DNA of 64,000 nt from Marivirga aurantiaca (GTDB lineage: Bacteria > Bacteroidota > Bacteroidia > Cytophagales > Cyclobacteriaceae), in contig NZ_JAEQBW010000002.1 in the NCBI RefSeq assembly GCF_016679925.1, forward strand, positions 310,001 to 374,000. Reading direction: 5' to 3'. Of this stretch, positions 36,401 to 44,200 are shown in pieces; the stretch's first letter is position 1; every line of letters begins with the position of its first letter. The notes under the pieces were generated by a model. It saw only the letters and a program-made list of their open reading frames with translations. It did not search any database and was not told the origin of the DNA. The position numbers were made by a program, and so were the translations under genes.

Positions 36401-37856
36401 TGATAGAAATATTTGTAAGGGGGACGAATTTTTAGTACAACTCAATCAGTCTTTCATGGAGGTTAATTGGTATAGTAAGCATGATGGGTTTTTATCCTCC
36501 AATATAGACAGCATCCAAAGGACTGCCACTTTTGATGACACCATATGGGTGGAAGTATCTGACGAATTCGGATGCATTAATTCCGACACTTTGAAAATAA
36601 ATATCATTGAGCTGCCCGTTTTTTCCCTGGCCGATTCTATCAATGTTTGTATAGGGGATTCGGTGGAAATCAGCGCCACGCAATACTATGACTCTTTAGT
36701 ATGGACCAATCAAATAGATGCTGAATTCAGCAGTCAGTCAGCATCATTGAAGATTATCCCGGAACAATCCTCCTGGTTTGTGCTTACTCAATGGAATGCT
36801 TCAGGCTGTTATTCACAGGATTCCATATTTGTTAACAGGATCAATTTACCTGAAGTTGATGCCGGTGCCGACCGATTGATATGCCTGAATGAAACTACCA
36901 TAATTGGTTCAGAATCTGCCAATGAAAATGAACTGACTTACCTTTGGACACCATCCGAAGGTTTAAATGATAGACATATAGCCAACCCTGAAGCAAGTCC
37001 GCTTGTAAGCACACGCTACTATTTGGAAGTGACCAATTCCAATGGCTGCATCAGTACTGATTCCATTTATATTGAGGTAGACCCCATTATTACAGTGAAT
37101 AATGGAGGCGACAGAAGTATCTGTTTGGGAGAACCCACCAAATTAGGAGGAAGCCCCACAGCCAGCGGATCAGCTTTCGACTATAGTTATCAGTGGTTTC
37201 CGGAAAACTCACTGGACAATGCCAATGCGGCCAACCCTGTAGCCACTCCCGATTCCACAACGCTTTATACTTTGGTGGTACAGGCAGGTGATTGTAAAAA
37301 GGACACTTCCTACCTGGAGGTCATCGTCAACCCTTTGCCTGTAATTGAAATGATAGCAGATACCACTTTAGGAGCAGGAGCCACATTGGAATTATATGTT
37401 TCCGGTGGCACCTACTATTACTGGACCCCCAACAACAGTTTGAATGATCCGAGTATAGCTAATCCCATTGCGAGCCCATTACAAACCACTACTTACCAGG
37501 TGGAAGTGCAGGATGTATTGGGTTGCATTAGTACCTCCGAAGTAACGGTGTATGTGGAAAACCAATTAATGGTTCCTAATTTATTCACTCCCAATAATGA
37601 TGGGACCAATGATTATTTTAGGGTATATGCTGTAGGTGTTCAAAATATAGATTTCAAAGTTTATACCCGGGGAGGGAAATTATTATACGAGACCAGTGAT
37701 CCACGTGAGGCAATAGAAGTAGGATGGGATGGCTCCCATAATGGAACCGAACAGCCTAGCGGAACCTATGTATGGACCCTCAGCGGTAATTTTTATGATG
37801 GAACTCCTATCAGCTGGCAAGGAAAAAATTCAGGTGTTATTTCACTTATCAGGTAA
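33483..37856 (+). CDS. FG-GAP/Ig-repeat surface protein with gliding-motility C-terminal domain
   Basis: 1457 aa. After the signal peptide (cleavage near AIKAQ) come about five FG-GAP/VCBS-like calcium loops (ADFDNDGDPDLLIGG, DYDNDGDLDLLIAG, ADLNKDGKIDFIISG, ADFNKNGFADILISG). One Fn3 domain follows (~395-490). Then about eight Ig-like units of ~78 residues each carry a V-N-W-Y-S-x-x-x-G core. Two PKD-like units (YLWTPSEGLNDRHIANPEASP) come next. The last ~95 residues (VPNLFTPNNDGTNDYFRVY, then GWDGSHNGTEQPSGTYVW) are the gliding-motility-associated C-terminal domain, a type B T9SS signal. Type B cargo usually needs a PorP/SprF partner, and one is encoded by the next gene. Confidence 0.92.
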   Translation: MIVRLVIIFIVGSAIAIKAQDMQSIAGSNIPDLGYSKSLWADFDNDGDPDLLIGGDDGLGNYSLTLLLNNGDNTFSSSAQPFDLSNAAFESFDYDNDGDLDLLIAGIDAESVAETSLYENDGNGNFSKLTSFTGLSAAQIHGADLNKDGKIDFIISGLTQDGNIEVIVNLQTPTGWEEKDYNLPALYNGAIHTADFNKNGFADILISGINTNGLYATAVMRYLPEDDAYTEISISGIQNILMQKVAIDDLNQDGYLEITYMGVNSAGDPKTSIISYNGSTFVEKTSHGLTQLKGGALSAADINADGFMDLHMFGLDDDNQRDHQIFLGNGDFTFDNSAIVLPGMINGESNLVDFNNDLLPDLFVTGLSIEKVGNQSASILYNNNFTATNTVPTAPTNLRAYHANDTVMLAWDAPTDDHSIADNLTYEVQLRNEANDIILAAQSDLSDGYFRSSTKTALFTMDSLLLFGIPEDRYYYKVHAIDQSKAGGGFSGELEFVVCEEIFLGADLEICSRDTLRMEVNTVGEKVDWYNGDGDLLSENSKSLEYVVTGDTEIVVKVTNTDLACIKYDTVQVTALDLPVIDLAENTSYCLNDTAIFELDLADHTINWSSLNNSFAPLSGSMLSFKVERKDTIVIEAINQLTFCSQMDTIFIDVWALPESIAIRDTSICSGTELYLEATENQVNWYSAKSGLIAEDQTNISRFFTESDSIFIEKINLNNCSMMDTVVVNVNALPVVGLGVDRQICRKDSTTLEVPGDWALVEWYSKKEGQLTEVSEVLKWAVLQTDTLSVLVTDANGCQNSDTIIIEALSLPDFKLHSDTLACTGSELFFDVGPGFTSVNWYSKNTGTLAEGPRYIFYEVMENDSLFVEVFNNRGCVAYDTFYIEAIDLPFYELQDSSSLCYGDTLSATIENLTDSINWYYGNSLFTTHENALSFVPENSGFLWIETINDFGCTAYDSIYVTVNPLPVLNLGNDRNICKGDEFLVQLNQSFMEVNWYSKHDGFLSSNIDSIQRTATFDDTIWVEVSDEFGCINSDTLKINIIELPVFSLADSINVCIGDSVEISATQYYDSLVWTNQIDAEFSSQSASLKIIPEQSSWFVLTQWNASGCYSQDSIFVNRINLPEVDAGADRLICLNETTIIGSESANENELTYLWTPSEGLNDRHIANPEASPLVSTRYYLEVTNSNGCISTDSIYIEVDPIITVNNGGDRSICLGEPTKLGGSPTASGSAFDYSYQWFPENSLDNANAANPVATPDSTTLYTLVVQAGDCKKDTSYLEVIVNPLPVIEMIADTTLGAGATLELYVSGGTYYYWTPNNSLNDPSIANPIASPLQTTTYQVEVQDVLGCISTSEVTVYVENQLMVPNLFTPNNDGTNDYFRVYAVGVQNIDFKVYTRGGKLLYETSDPREAIEVGWDGSHNGTEQPSGTYVWTLSGNFYDGTPISWQGKNSGVISLIR

Positions 37857-37861
37857 TTATT

Positions 37862-39469
37862 ATGAAAGATTATTACTGGAGAAAGATTAAAAAAATGATA
37901 AAAATTCACTACATGGGGAAATACTTTTCTCATGCACGAAGCATACCCACTCGTTATGCTACCATAAAAAGTTTTACATCTGTTGGCAGTGGCTTCTTTT
38001 GCACCATATTATTATTGTTACTAAACCTGAGCGCAGGCACAGTAGCAGCACAAGGCTTTATTTTTTCCAACCATGATAGAATGATGGGCTTTTACAATCC
38101 GGCTTTTAATGCCTCCGATAATTTTATGGAGCTGAATGCCATTCACAGGATTCAATCTTATGCAGAGGGTTTACAGGTAAACACCACAGGCATAGATTTA
38201 AGCAGGCCTATATTTGACCGCTTCAAAACCAAAAGAATGGGAGGAGTAGGACTTTCGATTATGCAGGAAAGCCTGAACAATGATAGCCCTTATAGAAAAA
38301 TTACGGCATCTGCTTCCTATGCCTATAATCTACCCATCTATAAAAAGCAATACCTGAGTTTTGGGGCGCAGCTTTCATTTAACCAACTGCAATTTTCTTC
38401 CACGGACAATTATATCACTGGAAGCCAGTGGGTGAGCAATTTTGGCTACGATCCATCCATGCCCATAGGGGAAAGTTTATCATCCGTAGTGGACGCATAC
38501 TTTGGTGTAGGTACGGGGCTTTTATGGTATATGGAGGATGATTTGGGCAGGATCAAATATACAGCAGGTGTATCCGCTTTTAATCTCAATCAGCCCGAGC
38601 TTCAATTTACTGCCCAAAGTCAGAAAATCCCTGTTATGTATGGCGTGCAATTAGCCGGTGAAATTTTCCGGCAAGGCAACCATCAACTCTTTTTGGAAGC
38701 CATCAGTAGTTTTGATAAAAACATGCAGTTGGGCGGTTTGGGTCCTCGCTGGACTTACCATTTTGCCAATATGGATCCTTTTGATCCCTTTACTTCAGGG
38801 GAGCTGTCTGCTTTCGCTAAATACTACAATGAGGGACGGATCAGTCTGGGAAGTTCCATTTCTCAAAAGAATTTCTCTTTTGCCTTTTCTATGGATTTTT
38901 TCACCAACAACAGTTACCAGAATACGGCCACAGAATTTGGTTTAAGTATTATCAAAAAACTGCACCTCACCAAAACAAAGGAGGCTCCTGAAATTTCCGA
39001 AACAGGATATCAGATTGGTACTGAGCGGGATTTCAGCAACAATGAAAATATTAATTTGGAGAAAGAGCCGGTAGAGAAAATTGAAAAAGCTTACCAGCAA
39101 ACCAGCGTGGAAGGTAATTTTAGTTTTGAGCTAAGCGTGAATTTCAACTTTGAATTCAATGATACTTCCCTTAATGAAGAGGCCAAAACCTATTTGAAGG
39201 ATATCTTCTTTATGCTGCAATCCAACCCGGCCTTAAAACTAATGATCACCGGCCATACCGATAATGTAGGTTCGGGAAGGGCCAACAGGAAGGTTTCAGC
39301 AGAGCGGGCAGAAAATGTGATGGATTACCTTGTTGAGCTGGGTATTTCCAAAGACAGGATGAAAGCGATAGGCAAAGGGGATTCTGAACCATTATTGCCC
39401 AACAATACCGAATCCAACAGGGCTAAAAACAGGAGGGTTGAGTTTTTAATTTTTGCTGAAAAGAATTAG
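37862..39469 (+). CDS. PorP/SprF-like T9SS membrane protein fused to OmpA domain
   Basis: 535 aa. A long N-terminal signal region (hydrophobic LLLLLNLSAG ending VAAQ) is followed by the PorP/SprF opening GFIFSNHDRMMGFYNPAFNAS and a beta-barrel of ~300 residues (repeated alternating strands, aromatic-Gly). After a charged linker (~370-425), residues ~430-535 are an OmpA-like peptidoglycan-binding domain: FEFNDTSLNEEA, ITGHTDNVGSG, NRKVSAERAENVMDYL, NRAKNRRVEF. PorP/SprF proteins help secrete and anchor gliding and T9SS cargo at the outer membrane; the OmpA part would tie this one to the cell wall. The gene directly follows the type B cargo gene. The true start may be the ATG at 37913. Confidence 0.9.
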   Translation: MKDYYWRKIKKMIKIHYMGKYFSHARSIPTRYATIKSFTSVGSGFFCTILLLLLNLSAGTVAAQGFIFSNHDRMMGFYNPAFNASDNFMELNAIHRIQSYAEGLQVNTTGIDLSRPIFDRFKTKRMGGVGLSIMQESLNNDSPYRKITASASYAYNLPIYKKQYLSFGAQLSFNQLQFSSTDNYITGSQWVSNFGYDPSMPIGESLSSVVDAYFGVGTGLLWYMEDDLGRIKYTAGVSAFNLNQPELQFTAQSQKIPVMYGVQLAGEIFRQGNHQLFLEAISSFDKNMQLGGLGPRWTYHFANMDPFDPFTSGELSAFAKYYNEGRISLGSSISQKNFSFAFSMDFFTNNSYQNTATEFGLSIIKKLHLTKTKEAPEISETGYQIGTERDFSNNENINLEKEPVEKIEKAYQQTSVEGNFSFELSVNFNFEFNDTSLNEEAKTYLKDIFFMLQSNPALKLMITGHTDNVGSGRANRKVSAERAENVMDYLVELGISKDRMKAIGKGDSEPLLPNNTESNRAKNRRVEFLIFAEKN

Positions 39470-39478
39470 TAGTTAACA

Positions 39479-41239
39479 TTGAAAAATATCAATTGTACAT
39501 ATCGATTATTTACCATTCTCATTATTATGTGGGCGGTTTTGTTGCAGGCAAACAATGGAATGGCACAAAACCTGGATCAGATTGGCAACAGCCAGCCATT
39601 AAAAATAAGCGGTGGCTTGTCTGTGAACCAGACTTTTTTCCAGTCTAATTTATCTGGTAACAGCAGAGATCCTTATGCCTTGTTTTTAAACGGCAATTTG
39701 AATTTCTCTATTTACGGGCTTTCAGTACCGCTCTCCTTTGCCTATAGTAACCAAAATTTCACTTACCAACAGCCCTTTAATCAATATGGATTAAGTCCTA
39801 CCTATAAATGGGCTACTTTACATTTGGGTTTCAGAAGTATGAATTTTTCCAAGTACACCCTGGGCGGGCATATGTTTTTAGGAACAGGAATTGATCTTGC
39901 TCCTCCCGGTAATTTCAGGGTTTCGGCCATGTACGGCAGGCTGCGGAAAGCGGTCGCTTATGATTCTACCCAGAGCAATAATCAGCCCTCTTACCAAAGA
40001 ATGGCCTATGGAGTGAAAACGAGTTATAGATTTGCACAATCTACCATTGATTTTATCCTTTTTAAATCTGAGGATGATCAGTTTTCCATAGAAGCACCTC
40101 CTTTGACTACTGAAATCACGCCAGAGGAAAATCTGGTATTAGGAATGGAGGGGAAAACACTCTTTTTTAAGAAGCTGGTATTCTCTTATGAGTACGCCAA
40201 TAGCATCATCACCCGGGACAAAAGAGCAGAGCAAAAACAAGTAGCTGGCGGTAGCTTTTATCAGGCAACTGACTTTTGGATAGCCAATAAAAACTCTACC
40301 TCTTACCACCATGCCGTTAATTTAAAAACTGCCTACAGTGGTTCTTTTTACATGATCGGGCTCGGTTACGAAAGGGTAGATCCGGGCTACATCACCCACG
40401 GATCCTATTATTTCAACAATGACTTTGAAAATATTACCGTCAATAGTGGCTTGAAACTTTTAAAAAACAGGCTGACATTGAATACCAGCCTGGGTACCCA
40501 GCGAAATAACCTGGAAGAGGATAATTTGAGTTCTACCAGAAGATTTTTAGGATCAGTCAATACCAATATGGCCATCAGTGATAAATGGACCACCGGGCTT
40601 AATTACTCCAATTTTCAAACTTTCGTGAATGTGAGATCAGCCATAGAGCAGTTAACAGAAACTGATCCGACTGTCAATCTGGACACTCTGAATTTCACTC
40701 AAATCTCGGAATCTTTAAACCTCAACAGTAACTATCGTTTTGGAAGTGAAAAGGAACAACAGCATTCATTAAGTATTAATGCTGCCATTCAAAGGGCAAG
40801 TGAAGAGCAAACATACAATGAAAACAACGCAGGCTCTCAATTTCTAAACCTGAATGGTGCCTATTCCTTATCCCTTTCTGAAAAACAATTAAGCACCAGT
40901 CTTAGTGTAAACTACAGTCATAGTGAAAGCATGGATATTACTAATCAAATTATTGGCCCCGGCATTAATGTGTCCAAATCTTTCAACGATAATCAAATCC
41001 GGACTACGCTGGGCGCTTCCTATAATCTTTCCTATGCAGATAATGTCCGTAATAGTGAAATTGTCAACTTGAGGCTTGGGGGTAATTATAAATTATATGA
41101 AAGCCACCATTTTAATTTAAACGCCATTTTAGTGAGCAGAAACAATACATTGGGACAGGCTGCCAATGTCAATAATATACCCGCTCCTGACAATATTATT
41201 GATTTCACAGCCAATTTAACCTACAGTTATAGCTTTTAG
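39479..41239 (+). CDS. Probable outer-membrane beta-barrel protein
   Basis: 586 aa starting with TTG at 39479 (KNINCTYRLFTILIIMWAVLL, signal peptide ending near MAQN). The body is a long series of alternating strands with aromatic residues and Asn/Gly turns (LGFRSMNFSKYTLGG, GLGYERVDPGYITHG, SLSVNYSHSESMD). It ends in TYSYSF, a C-terminal Phe as in Bam-inserted barrels. It matches no named family I know. Its place between the PorP/SprF-OmpA gene and the toxin gene (9-nt and 5-nt gaps) makes it a candidate outer-membrane conduit or anchor for the operon products; that role is inference. Confidence 0.8.
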   Translation: MKNINCTYRLFTILIIMWAVLLQANNGMAQNLDQIGNSQPLKISGGLSVNQTFFQSNLSGNSRDPYALFLNGNLNFSIYGLSVPLSFAYSNQNFTYQQPFNQYGLSPTYKWATLHLGFRSMNFSKYTLGGHMFLGTGIDLAPPGNFRVSAMYGRLRKAVAYDSTQSNNQPSYQRMAYGVKTSYRFAQSTIDFILFKSEDDQFSIEAPPLTTEITPEENLVLGMEGKTLFFKKLVFSYEYANSIITRDKRAEQKQVAGGSFYQATDFWIANKNSTSYHHAVNLKTAYSGSFYMIGLGYERVDPGYITHGSYYFNNDFENITVNSGLKLLKNRLTLNTSLGTQRNNLEEDNLSSTRRFLGSVNTNMAISDKWTTGLNYSNFQTFVNVRSAIEQLTETDPTVNLDTLNFTQISESLNLNSNYRFGSEKEQQHSLSINAAIQRASEEQTYNENNAGSQFLNLNGAYSLSLSEKQLSTSLSVNYSHSESMDITNQIIGPGINVSKSFNDNQIRTTLGASYNLSYADNVRNSEIVNLRLGGNYKLYESHHFNLNAILVSRNNTLGQAANVNNIPAPDNIIDFTANLTYSYSF

Positions 41240-41244
41240 TCCGT

Positions 41245-44200
41245 ATGAGGTACCTTAGAAATTTACATATTCAATTCATCGCTTACATTAAGAAAGCTTT
41301 CAGTCTGCCCATATTGGCACTGATGAGTCTGTTGTTGCTTCAGTTGAATGCGCAGGCGCAAATCTCCCGTTATCCGGTAGATGCCAGTGTGCTTTTAACG
41401 CCACCTTATTCAGTTTACCTTTCTGATTATGCCGAAGCTGCCAATCCGCTTTTCAGGTTGAATTTGAGATTGACTGACCAGGAAAAATTTAATTACCAGG
41501 TAAAGCTAAGGATTTCCATTGAGAGCCTGGAAGGCCTCACTATCAGGACCCGACCGGGCTTTGTAAGTACACCCATTTATCTTGAACCTAACCAGATTTT
41601 ATCGCTCACAGGTGCAGACATAGCTCCTTATTTTAACCTCAATAACCTGGAGGTGACGGGCAATGGCTCCAATTCGGTCAAAAATAGTGGCCGTTTGCCG
41701 GAAAGTATTTATACGGTGAAGGTTGAAGTGCTGGATTATTCCAGAAACCAGGTAGTGTCCAATGTGGCCACTACCATGGCATGGATTATTATGAGCCAGC
41801 CTCCCATACCCATTAACCCGCTTGACCGGGAGATGCTGGAAGTTTTTGAGATGCAAAGAGTAAGACTTACATGGGCTGCCCAGCATCAGCAATTGCCCAA
41901 TATGGGCAGAATTGTTTATCAGGTAAAAGTAGTGGAATTGCCTGATGAAACTACGGATCCCAACAATGCCCTTTTAAGTTTACCACCTATTATCAACTCC
42001 CAGACTTATAATACCTGGTTCGATATTGACTTTAGCGTGGCCACATTAATACCGGGCAAACATTATGCATGGCAAATTATAGCCTCTGACGAAGATGGAA
42101 GGAGCCGTTTCAAAAATGGGGGACGCTCACCGGTACAGCAATTCCAGTATGGGCAACTGTGTTTTGGTCCCCTGGATGTTTCAGCCGAATCGCTTGACAG
42201 CAGGCGGATAAAAATAAGCTGGGACAATAATGAGGGTAATACCCGCTATAATATCAGGTATAAGGAAGATGCGCCCAATGCCGAATGGTTCTCTACTTCC
42301 GATATTTATGTGAAAAGTGCTACAGTCAATGACCTAAAGCCCAACACTAAATACCTCTACCAGATCAAAGGCTATTGTAATGTAGTGCCTACTGAGTTTT
42401 CCGAATCTTACAGTATCAGAACAGATGAAGAAAGTGCAGCTGATTTTGTGTGCGGTGTTACTCCGGCAGATTGGAACCTGGAAAATGTGGAGCTACTGGA
42501 AAGCCTCAACAAAGGAGATGTTTTCTATGCGGCTGATTTCGATATAAAAGTAATAGAAGTATCCGGAGGAGCAGGGCAGTATTCAGGTGAAGGCCTGGTA
42601 GTGGTGCCGATGATGAACCACATGAAAATTAAAGTGGCATTTACCAATGTAAAAATCAATACCGAATCCAGACTGGTAGAAGGGAAAGTAATAGTGATAG
42701 GCGGTGTGGTGCAGTTGCTTGATGATGCTACCAGGGATAAAATATTCAGTATAGTTGAGAATATTGATGGGCTGTTTGACCAGTTGGAAGATTATTTGGG
42801 TTCTGCTGCTGAGCTGTTGGATGTTATTGACGGTATCAATGAAACCATTGATAATCTTCAGAACGATGAAGGCCTACCTGATGAAGTGGCCGATGCTTTG
42901 GATGAGGCTGGTGTAAAATTGGGCGAAGCTGCCGAAGCTTTGGCTTCCGGGGATGTGAGTGGTGCTATTGACCTGGTGGAAGAGGCCGCCAATATTGTAA
43001 AAGATGCCCTGGCCGAAGTAGGAGCCCAGCCCAATACTCCCGATCCCGGGCCGGATAGTGGCAATACCGTGCCTCTTTATGATGGAAACCCGGTATTGGC
43101 CAATTTTGCCCCTTCTGCACAACAGAAATATGGTTTTGATGCCGTGCGAGATAATTATGCCCTAGTCAACTATCCACAGCAGGAAATTTTGGGCAATAAC
43201 TATAAAATGGCCTATAAAGCCATCAGCTCAACTGATTTGGAATACCTGGATGCCGGCTTTAGCGGCAACAACGATATAGGTCAATACATAGGCTACAGAA
43301 CCAGCTATATGACCACTACCAAAATGGGAGAGGCGAGCCAAAACAAGCAAAGCCTGTCTCTTTTAGGAACAGGCGATGGGCAGGACGATGAGCTAGTGGC
43401 TTTCATGAAAGTATTGAATGAGGAGGACAAGGAAGAAGAAGTCATTACCGGAGCCATAAAAATAGCCAGTTACCAGCCCGGAACCGAGCAGTTGATGGTA
43501 GTGCCGGTAAACGGAGCAACTTACCCTTTTAATGAAGGTAATTTACAGCAAAAGCTGAACGATATTTATAAGCAGGCGCTGACTGGTTTCAGCGTCACTG
43601 TGGCCCCAGATTTTGCTGTTAGTGATTGGGATGAGAACGATGACAGAAAGCTGGACAATGGTGCTTCCGGTATGCTTTCCAACTATCCTAAGGAAATGCG
43701 CAATATCCTGCGGGCCTATAAAAATGAGAAAGGCTTTACCGATAATACCTATTATATATTTCTGGTAAAGGAGCCTGAGAATACCAACAGGGTAGCCTAT
43801 ATGCCGCGTAAAAAGCAGGCGGGCTTTGTCTTTACTGATAAACATAATACCGAAGAAGAAATAGTGACCACCATAGCCCACGAGTTGGGGCATGGAGCAT
43901 TTAGATTGGAACATACCTTCGTCAATGGAACTGTTGCTCCTAACAGCACCGACAACCTGATGGATTATAACGGAGGCAAATTCCTTCACAAATACCAGTG
44001 GGATTTGATCCACAACCCGGTAAGCATGATTACACTGTTTGATGCGGATGAGGATGGGGCTTATGATATGAGTGATAATACTCTTTATTATAAAATCATT
44101 CAAGAAGTCAGGTGTTCTCTTTACAGTGGCGATAATTTTGAAGGACAACAATATATTGACAGAGTTCCTACTTCTGATAAGCGAAATATACTTATGAACT

